From Prochlorococcus sp. AG-402-K10 (GTDB lineage Bacteria; Cyanobacteriota; Cyanobacteriia; PCC-6307; Cyanobiaceae), in contig QCIF01000004.1 of the NCBI GenBank assembly GCA_003216835.1, positions 1-64,000 on the forward strand: a stretch of 64,000 bases of DNA. The letters are read 5' to 3'. Below are positions 53,559 through 63,081 of this stretch, in pieces. The notes under the pieces were generated by a model. It made no database searches, was not told where the DNA came from, and saw only the letters and a program-made list of their open reading frames with translations. Within the stretch, counting starts at the first letter, position 1. Each line of letters starts with the position of its first letter. A program made the position numbers and the translations under genes.

Positions 53559-53693
53559 TTAATTTATTTTTTGCCCTATTTTTATTAATTCACCACCATC
53601 TTGATCATCATCATCATTTGAAGAGAAAAATAAGAAAAATATCCCTAGTGAGGCTATAGATAAGGAGATTGATAATGCAGAGAGCTCATCCAT
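53559..53693 (-). CDS. Small single-TM protein with DDDDQDGGELI tail (44 aa)
   Basis: Manual translation MDELSALSISLSIASLGIFFLFFSSNDDDDQDGGELIKIGQKIN. Confidence 0.6.
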   Translation of the reverse strand: MDELSALSISLSIASLGIFFLFFSSNDDDDQDGGELIKIGQKIN

Positions 53694-53735
53694 AAATTAA
53701 AAAATTTTTTTAATAATAATTGAAAATAAATAAAT

Positions 53736-53757
53736 GACTGTAAATTAATTTACAGTC
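53736..53757. terminator. 22-bp perfect palindrome (terminator or operator candidate)
   Basis: GACTGTAAATTAATTTACAGTC, flanked by A/T runs. Confidence 0.45.
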
Positions 53758-53822
53758 TTAAAATTTAATTTTTAATTGATAAATCACAAATTATACATAT
53801 ATTGTTTTATAAATAACTTGTT

Positions 53823-54104
53823 TTGTTAGTGGAAGTTCTTATCAAATCCCCTTGTAGCGCAAGCGTCATCATACAATATGGAATTAAAAATTGGCCTATT
53901 TGGGAAGGTGAACTAAGTAAATTCTCATGGCATTACAATGAGAAAGAAATTTGCCTAATAATCGAAGGAGAAGCAAGTATAAAGACTAAAGAAGGAAATA
54001 GTTACATTATCAAGTCAGGAGATTTAGTTGAATTTCCAAAGGGAATTTCTTGTGAATGGCAAATAACTAAAAAAATAAAAAAACATTATAGATTAGGTAA
54101 TTAA
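53823..54104 (+). CDS. Cupin (DUF861-like) protein, TTG start
   Basis: WEGELSKFSWHYNEKEICLIIEGEASIKTKEGNSYIIKSGDLVEFPKGISCEW. Confidence 0.82.
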   Translation: MLVEVLIKSPCSASVIIQYGIKNWPIWEGELSKFSWHYNEKEICLIIEGEASIKTKEGNSYIIKSGDLVEFPKGISCEWQITKKIKKHYRLGN

Positions 54105-54196
54105 ATGTTAAAAATATAATTAGAACTCTTTCAAAAGTACAATAAAAGATAACATAAAATTATTTAAAGATTATCTAAATATTATAGATTGATATT

Positions 54197-54367
54197 ATGC
54201 CTTTCACTGATCAAGAATATTTCGAAGTTATCGAAAAAAACGAAGTCGTAAAAGAAGCTTATGAAAAAATTAAGGAAATTTGTAGCGATTTAAGAAAACA
54301 AACTGATTGTCCCGAAGAGGACTTAGAAAATTTTCTCCAATTTATTTCTAGGCAATGGAATAAATAA
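54197..54367 (+). CDS. Small hypothetical protein (56 aa)
   Basis: Manual translation MPFTDQEYFEVIEKNEVVKEAYEKIKEICSDLRKQTDCPEEDLENFLQFISRQWNK. Confidence 0.55.
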   Translation: MPFTDQEYFEVIEKNEVVKEAYEKIKEICSDLRKQTDCPEEDLENFLQFISRQWNK

Positions 54368-54396
54368 TTTCTTAACCTAATACTAAGATTTAAGTC

Positions 54397-54519
54397 TTAA
54401 CTTTTAGGTCCAGTATTCATGCTTGAAGTTCCCTTTGCAGCAGAAACATAGAAATAGAAACCTACAATTCCAGATATACCAAAAATTGCAGCTAAAGGAT
54501 CAAAAGAAAATGAAAACAT
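54397..54519 (-). CDS. Small single-TM protein (40 aa)
   Basis: Manual translation MFSFSFDPLAAIFGISGIVGFYFYVSAAKGTSSMNTGPKS. Confidence 0.55.
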   Translation of the reverse strand: MFSFSFDPLAAIFGISGIVGFYFYVSAAKGTSSMNTGPKS

Positions 54520-54819
54520 AGAGTTTATAAAATCAAGATAAATACTAGGTTCTGAAAACAGATTTCACAATTATTATTAAGTATCAAAAATCACAATTAG
54601 ATAATTCATTTTGTATTTGTCGAATTATTTACAGAATAAAGAGAAAATATAAAAAAATTTATATATAAATCCGAAGAAAAATAATGTTAGATTAATATCC
54701 TTAATAATGAAGGCTATGACTGCAAAAAGATTTAATAAGGAATTTTTTTAACAACTCCTAAAAGGCACAATTAATCAAACAATCCACGGATCATGTTTAT
54801 TTTGTTTAAACTCCATTCT

Positions 54820-54996
54820 ATGGGAGATTTCTATTCATCAACATCAACTAGTTCATTAACGGCTATATTATGGTGCTTTTACCCTATAGCAATTTTAGTG
54901 ATTTTTGAACTTTTACTGGGTGGAGGTTTTGATGATGACAATGATGATCAAGATGGAGGAATGTTAATACCGGCTTACTCTAGTTCAAAAAATTAA
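54820..54996 (+). CDS. Small single-TM protein with DDQDGGMLIPAY tail
   Basis: MGDFYSSTSTSSLTAILWCFYPIAILVIFELLLGGGFDDDNDDQDGGMLIPAYSSSKN. Track start is 54793; the 54820 ATG seems more natural. Confidence 0.6.
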   Translation: MGDFYSSTSTSSLTAILWCFYPIAILVIFELLLGGGFDDDNDDQDGGMLIPAYSSSKN

Positions 54997-55061
54997 CTAT
55001 AGATCAAATAAAAACAACTATAATAAGTAAAGGCTAAAATAATAGTAGATTTTAAAGTTAC

Positions 55062-55190
55062 TTGGAAACTAATTTAATTTCATTAGTTCTTTTATCTTTT
55101 TTTATAACCTCATTTCTCTCTTGGCTGGTTTTAAGAACTTTAAAAGAAGGCAGGCAGGCTCTTAGTGAAATAAGAGAAGATAAAAATTAA
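55062..55190 (+). CDS. Small single-TM protein, TTG start (42 aa)
   Basis: Manual translation (M)ETNLISLVLLSFFITSFLSWLVLRTLKEGRQALSEIREDKN. Confidence 0.5.
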   Translation: METNLISLVLLSFFITSFLSWLVLRTLKEGRQALSEIREDKN

Positions 55191-55230
55191 TAGTATTTTT
55201 ATAGTAATTTTTTATAAAATTCTTAATACA

Positions 55231-55353
55231 ATGGCTAATTTAGGTCAAAATATTAAGAAGCAAATAGGAATGCTTCTCACTTCTATTCTTTATATTTTTA
55301 TTCATTTATATTATGTCACTATTATTGATAGCCTTAACAAATTAAAAAAGTAA
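55231..55353 (+). CDS. Small single-TM protein (40 aa)
   Basis: Manual translation MANLGQNIKKQIGMLLTSILYIFIHLYYVTIIDSLNKLKK. Confidence 0.5.
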   Translation: MANLGQNIKKQIGMLLTSILYIFIHLYYVTIIDSLNKLKK

Positions 55354-55434
55354 GAAATAAATAATATTAATTTTGTTGCTTGTATTGAGAATTTAAGTTA
55401 TTAATTTAATATTGTCCCTAAATCTTTTATATAA

Positions 55435-55599
55435 ATGCAAGCTGAATCTTCCAATATTTTTACTGAAAAGGATAATTCTAAAACTATAAAAATTGACAAA
55501 GAAAAAATTATTTGCAAAGATGGTTTTTGCTCATTACCAAGTAATAACGAATCCTCAAAAATAGATAAAAATGATATAAACTTATTTGATCCTATCTAG
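55435..55599 (+). CDS. Small hypothetical protein with CKDGFC motif (54 aa)
   Basis: Manual translation MQAESSNIFTEKDNSKTIKIDKEKIICKDGFCSLPSNNESSKIDKNDINLFDPI. Confidence 0.5.
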   Translation: MQAESSNIFTEKDNSKTIKIDKEKIICKDGFCSLPSNNESSKIDKNDINLFDPI

Positions 55600-55672
55600 T
55601 TAGTAAAAGTTATAATTAAAAGTTTGAGATAGAATTTGTTTTATATAAGTTGATTTCATGCCTTAATGATTT

Positions 55673-56008
55673 ATGCTCAAGACTATTTTTAATGCATATA
55701 AAGAGTTTTGGTTAAACGCTACCGACTTCAAAAGCGCTACAAAACGATCAGATTGGTGGTGGGTTCAATTAGCTAACCTACTTATTTCTTTCTTAACTAT
55801 CCCAATATTCTTAAGAACTTTTGGCTTCAATGTCTATGGGATTATATGCATTCTTCCTCAATTAGCTATGGATATAAGAAGAATTAAAGATTTTGGAAAA
55901 GATTGGAAATGGATTTTTATAAATTTAGTACCAATTTTTGGCTGGATATTGTGGTTTATCTGGCTTGGATTTGGAGAAACTGGTCGCGGCAAAACTAAAT
56001 TTATATAG
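55673..56008 (+). CDS. DUF805-type membrane protein
   Basis: AYKEFWLNATDFKSATKRSDWWWVQL...RRIKDFGKDWKWIFINLVPIFGWILWFIWLGFGETGRG. Confidence 0.85.
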   Translation: MLKTIFNAYKEFWLNATDFKSATKRSDWWWVQLANLLISFLTIPIFLRTFGFNVYGIICILPQLAMDIRRIKDFGKDWKWIFINLVPIFGWILWFIWLGFGETGRGKTKFI

Positions 56009-56283
56009 AAATTTATAAATTCGCCAACAGACTCTTAATCTCTTTGATAATGAACTAAGTTTAAATTAGTCTAAGATTATTTTATGTAAGGGTTTTTTAT
56101 CTTTTTAACCCTTAAAAAGGTCAATGAAGCTATTAAATTCTTCATCTTATTTTAGAAATAATATTTTGTTTTAATACAAAAATAATAAAATTGAATATAT
56201 TTTGTATATTCAAAAAACAATTAATTGCTTTAATACTTTATTTTAAAAAGGCTAATAAATTTAGCATATATATTTCAGTAAAA

Positions 56284-56601
56284 TTATTTATTTTCTTTTT
56301 TAAAATCTACAAATCTGACCTTATTTCTTGACTCTAACTGAATCTTTAGAATTCGAAAAACATGCCATTCGCATTCAGTTAATTTCTGAAACTGATCAAG
56401 GGTATATTTATCTTCTTCATCAAATTTATCCAAAACATTTGAAATTGCATTTCTATTAACGGATATAAAACTCTCAGCAACATCTTCGGGACTCTTCCCA
56501 GAATCAAAATCCTTAAAAGCTTCATAAGAATTCAGTTTTCTCGTCAACCAACTAAACCATAGTTCATTCTCAATATTTGCTTTATTTATTATTTTCTTCA
56601 T
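56284..56601 (-). CDS. Hypothetical protein (105 aa)
   Basis: ORF with balanced composition. Confidence 0.6.
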   Translation of the reverse strand: MKKIINKANIENELWFSWLTRKLNSYEAFKDFDSGKSPEDVAESFISVNRNAISNVLDKFDEEDKYTLDQFQKLTECEWHVFRILKIQLESRNKVRFVDFKKENK

Positions 56602-57038
56602 AAAAATATTTTTACTAATATAATGATTGTTATTTTTTGATTTTTTGACAGCTGTAAAATTACTTATATTTGTCTTTTTTTAATTATTTTAATTAAAAAT
56701 ATACTAAATTATTCTAATGATTATGAGAAAAACTAAAATTTTAAAATAGAATTTCAGCAAAAAAAGTTTACTTATTCACTTCAGAGAAAAATTAATAGAA
56801 GGAATAATAATTTTTTGAAAATCTATTTTCACTGCCATTCTATTAAATTATCTCCCCTTTTTAGTAATGCAATTTTGTTATTAATTTAGCTATATCGTTT
56901 TTATAGCTATTAAAAATAACTTAATTTTATGTAAAAAAGAAATTCAAGACAATAAAAAAGCCTTAATAAAAAGCAAATATAAGGTTTCGAATTCAAGATC
57001 TGAATGTTTTAAATAGGAATTCTGGTCTATAAGGAGTC

Positions 57039-57194
57039 ATGGATAAAGAACATCTAGTTGAATTAATTTCTAATAGCCTGATTTACGAAAGTAAAAATTC
57101 TGAATCAAGAAGGGAGCATATTGAATTTAAAAATTATTTAAAGCAATTAAATCTTGATCAATTAAGGACAATGTCTAAAGAGTTTATTCTTTAG
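57039..57194 (+). CDS. Small hypothetical protein (51 aa)
   Basis: Manual translation MDKEHLVELISNSLIYESKNSESRREHIEFKNYLKQLNLDQLRTMSKEFIL, preceded by AAGGAG. Confidence 0.55.
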   Translation: MDKEHLVELISNSLIYESKNSESRREHIEFKNYLKQLNLDQLRTMSKEFIL

Positions 57195-57618
57195 TTTTTA
57201 TTAAAATCAAAAATGAAATAAAATTATAATCTAGATTGAAAACTAATCTTCCCAGTATCAAAAATTTAAATACCAATAAAATCAAACTTGATTTTAAAAA
57301 CTTGTTATTTTCCTTAGCATCTTAAATCAATTATTAAAAATGCATAAATTAGATTTTATTAAAAATAATATTTTCAAAAAGTACCTATTAGCCGCTTTAG
57401 AAAAAAAAAAGAAGGGAGGAAGAAATTTAGTACTATTAAAATGATAAAATGTTTTTCAATTAATTAGAATCCAATATAATTAAAAAAAAAATTTATTATG
57501 TTTTGATTTTATTAAAAAATTGATTCAAATAAGAATCACTAATAAATTAATTATTTATGAATTAAGCACTACTTTTTCAACTTATTAATCTACAGAGAAA
57601 TTATTAAACAATCAAAAT

Positions 57619-58725
57619 ATGTCCCAAATAAAAAGAAATGAATTTTTAATTAAACCATTCTTAAAAAGAAATAATTTCAGAGCTTCATATCAGATTATTA
57701 TTACGATTATTCCAATAATTAGTCTCTGGTTAATTGTTTACCAATTAATAAACTCTACTTTTTTATCACTGACAAAAGTTTTCTTATTAATTCCCATTGT
57801 TTTTCTTCTAACCCTTTTATCCTCAAGAACATTCTCTTTAATGCATGATTGCGGGCATAATTCTTTATTTCAAGAACGTAGATTAAACAATTTCTTTGGA
57901 TTTTTTCTTGGTGTATTGAATGGTATTCCACAAAAACCATGGTCTAATGATCATGCATTTCATCATAGAAATAATGGCAATTGGGAAATTTATAAAGGTC
58001 CAATAGATGTTTTAAGTCTGGAGGATTATAATTGTCTTTCAAAAAGAGAACAACTATTTTATAAGCTAAGTAGAAATTGGGTAATGCTTTTCCCAGGAGG
58101 TTTTTTCTATTTAATTTTAAAACCTAGATTAGGTTTGATTCTTATTATTTTTAATCTGACTAAATCTATTTTGAAAGAAACTTTTATCAAAATTAAAAAA
58201 AGAAAATTTTCTAAACTTTTAAATATCAAATCAAGGGTTAAACCCCCTTTCTCAGATTATGGAGATAATTTTTGGGAATTATTTGACTTAATAGCAAACA
58301 ACATAATTGTTATACCTTTATGGATATTTATGTGCAAATGGTTAGGTGCAGTTTTCTTCTTAACTTTCTATTCAATCATATCTACCTTTTCTGCTGCGAT
58401 TTTAATATGTGTTTTTTTCGTTCAGCATAACTATGAACAGTCATATGCAAGTAATACAGAAAATTGGGATATCGTTAATGGTGCTATTCATGGTAGTAGT
58501 AATTTAAATATCCCAAATTGGCTAAATTGGTTTTTAGCTGATATATCATTCCATAGCATTCACCATCTCTCAGAAAGAATACCAAATTACAATCTAAGAG
58601 CATGCCATGAAGCAAATATTAATTTACTTCATCAATCAAAAGTTCTAAATTTAACTGATTTTCCAAACTGTTTCAAATATATAATTTGGGATAGCAAGAA
58701 TGAAAAATTAATTCCAATAAAATAA
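57619..58725 (+). CDS. Membrane fatty acid desaturase family protein
   Basis: Histidine boxes MHDCGHNS, HAFHHRNN and HSIHHLSERIPNY. Confidence 0.85.
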   Translation: MSQIKRNEFLIKPFLKRNNFRASYQIIITIIPIISLWLIVYQLINSTFLSLTKVFLLIPIVFLLTLLSSRTFSLMHDCGHNSLFQERRLNNFFGFFLGVLNGIPQKPWSNDHAFHHRNNGNWEIYKGPIDVLSLEDYNCLSKREQLFYKLSRNWVMLFPGGFFYLILKPRLGLILIIFNLTKSILKETFIKIKKRKFSKLLNIKSRVKPPFSDYGDNFWELFDLIANNIIVIPLWIFMCKWLGAVFFLTFYSIISTFSAAILICVFFVQHNYEQSYASNTENWDIVNGAIHGSSNLNIPNWLNWFLADISFHSIHHLSERIPNYNLRACHEANINLLHQSKVLNLTDFPNCFKYIIWDSKNEKLIPIK

Positions 58726-58728
58726 AAA

Positions 58729-58881
58729 TTAATTAAACCTTCTTCTTAATTTTCTTTTTAAAGGAATACTACTATAAGCATGAGTTCCAATAGATGGAGG
58801 TAAGTCATTCCTTATAGGATGAATAAAAGCATTTGCCATACTCTCTAACATTTTAGAAAGCCAATTCATTAATGATTTCAT
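58729..58881 (-). CDS. Small basic protein (50 aa)
   Basis: Manual translation MKSLMNWLSKMLESMANAFIHPIRNDLPPSIGTHAYSSIPLKRKLRRRFN. Confidence 0.55.
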   Translation of the reverse strand: MKSLMNWLSKMLESMANAFIHPIRNDLPPSIGTHAYSSIPLKRKLRRRFN

Positions 58882-59202
58882 TTGAAAATCTAAAAAGTAT
58901 ACTTTATTATCATCTAACTAAACTCGTTAAAAGTAAATCAGTCTTTATGCTGATTTTTAAATAGGAACTTTTATAAGGCATTAAAAAATAAGAAGTATTT
59001 ATATTGTAAAAATGCATACTTAAAACAAACTATTACTCATTTACAAGTCTTTTAAAATTTTTCTATTACTGAGGTTTAAGCCTAAATAAGTTAAAGCTCA
59101 AGCTAGTAAATAATACTTATTTTCTTCTAATTAACTTAATAAATTAAATTTTAAATCATAATGCCGTGCTATATATCTATTCCAAATTAACGTATTAGTT
59201 TT

Positions 59203-59361
59203 ATGAAGGATTCTGTTATTTGTTCTAATCAAAACGCAGAAATGGATGCCATCAATTCATATTTTGAATGTATTACTGAATGCAGTATTGTAGATGGCCA
59301 TCAAGAATGTGTTACTCGTTGCGTAGAAATTCATCTAAAAGGAGGAAATCAAAATGAATAA
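59203..59361 (+). CDS. Twin-CX3C small protein (52 aa)
   Basis: Manual translation MKDSVICSNQNAEMDAINSYFECITECSIVDGHQECVTRCVEIHLKGGNQNE. Confidence 0.6.
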   Translation: MKDSVICSNQNAEMDAINSYFECITECSIVDGHQECVTRCVEIHLKGGNQNE

Positions 59362-59506
59362 AAAAAATTATGCACAAAGAAAAACAACTTTGAAATGGAA
59401 CTCTAATGGGGAGCTTTCAGAGATTGATATGTTAAGAATTTTAGATAAGATTTCTGGGGATGAACTGAATCAATGCGAATTAACTTGTGATTCGGATCAA
59501 GATTAA
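59354..59506 (+). CDS. Small hypothetical protein overlapping the twin-CX3C ORF (50 aa)
   Basis: Manual translation MNKKNYAQRKTTLKWNSNGELSEIDMLRILDKISGDELNQCELTCDSDQD. Overlaps the previous ORF by 8 nt; GGAGG lies upstream. Confidence 0.6.
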   Translation: MNKKNYAQRKTTLKWNSNGELSEIDMLRILDKISGDELNQCELTCDSDQD

Positions 59507-59792
59507 AACTAATTGGTCACTTTTTTTAGACTTAAAAATAATTATTTACCGGAAGATTTAAGCAGCTATATATTACTTTAATTAGTCTCTAATCTAAAAC
59601 AATTTGGATTAAAAAATTTTCTTGCAAAACTTTTAATACAATTTTTATTCTCCTGATATCACTGAATTTAATTACCTTTCCCTCGAAAAAGAATTTCCCA
59701 AAAAATCAATAAGATTTTTTATATTCAAACTAATTTTGTTTTTAGTATTTAAACCTATATAAAATACATATTTCCTATTGAAGACAAAACTA

Positions 59793-59945
59793 TTATGATT
59801 CATCAAGATGATTCTGAGGTTTTAAGTTTTTAACAAGGTTTTTACTTATCTCCTCGCTTGCTATTTCAAATGGCTCGATTCTTCCTAGATCTCCATGAGT
59901 TGGACAATAGTAGGTCATTAACATCCATTTTTTATCTTTATTCAT
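59793..59945 (-). CDS. Small hypothetical protein (50 aa)
   Basis: Manual translation MNKDKKWMLMTYYCPTHGDLGRIEPFEIASEEISKNLVKNLKPQNHLDES. Confidence 0.5.
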   Translation of the reverse strand: MNKDKKWMLMTYYCPTHGDLGRIEPFEIASEEISKNLVKNLKPQNHLDES

Positions 59946-60141
59946 AATAAATACCTTAAATAGATGTACTTATGTAGATAGTAAATAAGATGGAATTTCA
60001 AGAAGTTGGATTATTTTAATATTTTTTTCTTCTTTGCTTAATAATAAATAAAGTTATAACGAGATTATTCTTATTAGATATAAATACGCATGACTTTTAA
60101 AAAAATCAATGCTATGCATATGTTAATTTAAAAATGAATTT

Positions 60142-60273
60142 ATGTCTTTAGAATCAATATTTTTGGTTGTTGCTCCCATTTGTGTTTTTACATTAGGAGT
60201 TATTGTGCTGCCTATTTTGGTTAAGCCAAGAAAACAATCTGCATTACCTAAGAGATACGTTCGCAGTCTATAA
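60142..60273 (+). CDS. Small single-TM protein (43 aa)
   Basis: Manual translation MSLESIFLVVAPICVFTLGVIVLPILVKPRKQSALPKRYVRSL. Confidence 0.55.
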   Translation: MSLESIFLVVAPICVFTLGVIVLPILVKPRKQSALPKRYVRSL

Positions 60274-60395
60274 ATTTATAATATTTATTTTTTCTTAAAA
60301 GTTTCAATCTACACATTGCTTTAATAAAGAGATGCTGTGATAGATAATAGAAAATATAAATTGATTTTTATTTAACTAAATACTTACCTAAAAAT

Positions 60396-61556
60396 TTGAG
60401 TAATATTAATTTCTCTGGCCTTAAAGGCAAAGCACTTGAAATAAAGATAAGTGATATTCCAAGTTTAAAAGAATTTCAGAATATCATCCCTGATCAATAT
60501 TTCAAGTCTATAACAAGGGTTTCCTTAAGATACCTTTTACAAACAATCTTAATTCAATCAGCAGTCATATACATAGGATTATCAATTCCTTTTACTCCCA
60601 AAATGATTCCAATTTGGATTCTTTATGCCTTTATATCAGGAACTACTGCGATGGGATTCTGGGTAATTGCCCATGAATGTGGGCATGGGGCATTCTCAAA
60701 GAACAAGATTTTAGAAACCACAATAGGTTATATACTCCATTCATTACTCCTTGTTCCTTATTTCTCTTGGCAACGATCACATGCTGTTCATCATCGTTTC
60801 ACCAATAATGTGACAAATGGAGAAACACATGTTCCATTGGTTGTTTATGGGAATGGGATTACCGAAAAAGTTGGAGGTGAAAAGGAACTTGCCTTTTCTA
60901 GTTACCTAGGTAAGAAAAACTATGGACTTCTTCAACTTATTTTACATCTAATTTTTGGTTGGCCTGCTTATTTATTAACTGGGAGCACTGGAGGCATAAA
61001 ATATGGAACTTCTAATCATTTTTGGCCAATAAAACCATTTTCCAATGCATTATGGCCTTCAATTTGGACCAGGAAAGTTTGGATATCAGATATTGGGGTA
61101 AGTTTAACAATATTTGGGCTTATCTTTTTAGTATCTAATTATGGAATTTTTCCAATAATGGGTATCTATTTTGGCCCGTTATTAATTGTTAATTGTTGGT
61201 TAGTAATATATACCTGGCTCCACCATACAGATTCAGATGTCCCTCATCTATCCAATTCAGAATTTTCATTTATGAGAGGAGCATTTCTATCTATTGATAG
61301 ACCTTACGGCAAAATTCTTAACTTTTTGCATCATAATATTGGTTCCAGTCATGTAGTGCATCATGTATGTCCAACTATTCCCCATTATCATGCTAAAAAG
61401 GCTACTTCTTTAATACAAAAAGCCTTTAAAAAAGCTTATCTTTATAATCCAGACCCTATACATAAAGCTCTCTGGAATGTGGCTTGTAATTGCGTTGCTG
61501 TTAAATCAGAAACCGATAAGGGAAAGTATATATGGCAGTCTTCTTATAAAGAATAA
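60396..61556 (+). CDS. DesA-like (delta-12 type) fatty acid desaturase, TTG start
   Basis: HECGHGAF, HAVHHRFTNN and HVVHHVCPTIPHYHA boxes. Confidence 0.9.
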   Translation: MSNINFSGLKGKALEIKISDIPSLKEFQNIIPDQYFKSITRVSLRYLLQTILIQSAVIYIGLSIPFTPKMIPIWILYAFISGTTAMGFWVIAHECGHGAFSKNKILETTIGYILHSLLLVPYFSWQRSHAVHHRFTNNVTNGETHVPLVVYGNGITEKVGGEKELAFSSYLGKKNYGLLQLILHLIFGWPAYLLTGSTGGIKYGTSNHFWPIKPFSNALWPSIWTRKVWISDIGVSLTIFGLIFLVSNYGIFPIMGIYFGPLLIVNCWLVIYTWLHHTDSDVPHLSNSEFSFMRGAFLSIDRPYGKILNFLHHNIGSSHVVHHVCPTIPHYHAKKATSLIQKAFKKAYLYNPDPIHKALWNVACNCVAVKSETDKGKYIWQSSYKE

Positions 61557-61686
61557 TCTTAAAACATAATGTTTAAAAACTTTTAATGTCACTTTAATTT
61601 GCGTAAATCTGAAAAAAATATAAAAAAACAAGCACATATTTTCTTTTTATCTTAGAAAACATATAAACAAATAAATTTAATAAATT

Positions 61687-61848
61687 ATGAGTGGAGACAA
61701 TTTACATGGAAAACAACCGATTAAATTCTATTCAGAGATGATAACTCTTACTAAAGTTGAATTATTAAAAAGACAATTAAGTTTAGGAGAAAAAGTTTCA
61801 GATTTAGATCAAAAATACAAAGAATTTAGTGAAAAGTTAGCAAGCTAA
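61687..61848 (+). CDS. Small hypothetical protein (53 aa)
   Basis: Manual translation MSGDNLHGKQPIKFYSEMITLTKVELLKRQLSLGEKVSDLDQKYKEFSEKLAS. Confidence 0.5.
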   Translation: MSGDNLHGKQPIKFYSEMITLTKVELLKRQLSLGEKVSDLDQKYKEFSEKLAS

Positions 61849-61892
61849 TTTACTTGTAAAAATTCTAAGTAAAAATTAAATTCTTTAGAATT

Positions 61893-62516
61893 TTATACAG
61901 ATACTTTTTCGTAAATTATCGAAAGATTATTAGCTGGCATAAAAATTATCTCTTTTTGAACTAAACCATTATTATATGCTTCTTCATTAACGTTATCCAA
62001 ATTTCTAACTCCCCATTTATTGTTTTGCATTTTTAATGATTTATCAAATAAATCGTTACTTTGACTTATATGTTCATTACCAATTTTAAATGGTCCATAT
62101 AACATCAAATATTTTCCATTACTAAGCAATTTGCCAGACTCTTTAAATAGTGATCTCGTACAATTCCAAGATGATATATGAATCAAATTAATCGCAACAA
62201 TTACTTGAAGAGATAAAACTAGCTCTGGTGAAATTTCCCAAGGGGTAATCTCAACATCTAGTTCCAAAGGTTGAGGCATTTTCATATTTAATTTTTCATG
62301 AAGAATCCAAGAACTTATACTTTGCCTATGGCGTAAATCTCGATCACTAGTTTGCCATATTGTTTTTGGGAAGCGTTTTTGAAAACTTACTCCATGTTCT
62401 CCACTACCACTTCCAATTTCTAAAATAGATCCATTGTTTTGAATAATTCTTGATAAAACATCCCCTATATAAGTTCTATTTCTCTTAGTAGCAGGAAAAA
62501 AAAGTCTATTATCCAA
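61893..62516 (-). CDS. DUF938-type SAM-dependent methyltransferase
   Basis: LFFPATKRNRTYIGDVLSRII...ILEIGSGSGEHGVSF. Confidence 0.88.
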   Translation of the reverse strand: MDNRLFFPATKRNRTYIGDVLSRIIQNNGSILEIGSGSGEHGVSFQKRFPKTIWQTSDRDLRHRQSISSWILHEKLNMKMPQPLELDVEITPWEISPELVLSLQVIVAINLIHISSWNCTRSLFKESGKLLSNGKYLMLYGPFKIGNEHISQSNDLFDKSLKMQNNKWGVRNLDNVNEEAYNNGLVQKEIIFMPANNLSIIYEKVSV

Positions 62517-62572
62517 ACTAAAATCACTTGAAAAGATGCAGTAAAATAAAATTAAATCATATACTTAGATTA

Positions 62573-62737
62573 TTACTTAGCTCTTCTTAATTTAGGAGCT
62601 TTATAAAACATTATTTTCAAACTAAAGAATAATATTGACACTGTTAGAGCAGGTAATAAATACAGGATCCAATCAGAACTAAATAAAGAAGGAATACTTG
62701 AAAAAACTAAATGCATGTAATAAGTAGGAAAGGACAT
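62573..62737 (-). CDS. Small single-TM protein (54 aa)
   Basis: Manual translation MSFPTYYMHLVFSSIPSLFSSDWILYLLPALTVSILFFSLKIMFYKAPKLRRAK. Confidence 0.55.
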   Translation of the reverse strand: MSFPTYYMHLVFSSIPSLFSSDWILYLLPALTVSILFFSLKIMFYKAPKLRRAK

Positions 62738-63081
62738 AAGTCTTGTAAAATTAATTACTTCATTAATAGCAATTATTAAAAATAAAAAATATTCTTTTTC
62801 ACAAAAAGCCCAAACCTTAATAAATCAAGAGACGTCTTTATACTTGAAGACTGTCCTTAAAATATATATTTTTGAAAACTTAAACTAATATATAATTTCA
62901 TAATTAATTTGAGAAGAAATTTAAATCTTAGAATAACTTTCAGGGACATAAGATAGGCATAAAGAATACACATATGTATCAGAAATGTCTAGACAAATCC
63001 AAAGTCGTACCTATAACGGATATTTTCTTCACGTATTTATATAAATGTGTTATATTTATTTACATAATTTATTTAAAAAAA

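Noticed and set aside
57340-57444. 34-aa ORF MHKLDFIKNNIFKKYLLAALEKKKKGGRNLVLLK
   Set aside because: Lys-rich, in very AT-rich DNA, no clear ribosome binding site; cannot be distinguished from chance.
58935-58956. AAATCAG...CTGATTT hairpin as a terminator
   Set aside because: Short stem and weak T-run, not clearly downstream of a same-strand gene; too weak to list.
59203-59506. Lanthipeptide/prochlorosin-type RiPP precursor
   Set aside because: No double-glycine leader, no Ser/Thr/Cys-rich core and no LanM-like enzyme in the window.
62974-63081. N-terminal extension of the first hli and the 63111 start of the second
   Set aside because: The extension MYQKCLDKSKVV... is promoter/leader-like, and internal ATGs at 63082 and 63189 give normal Hli proteins.
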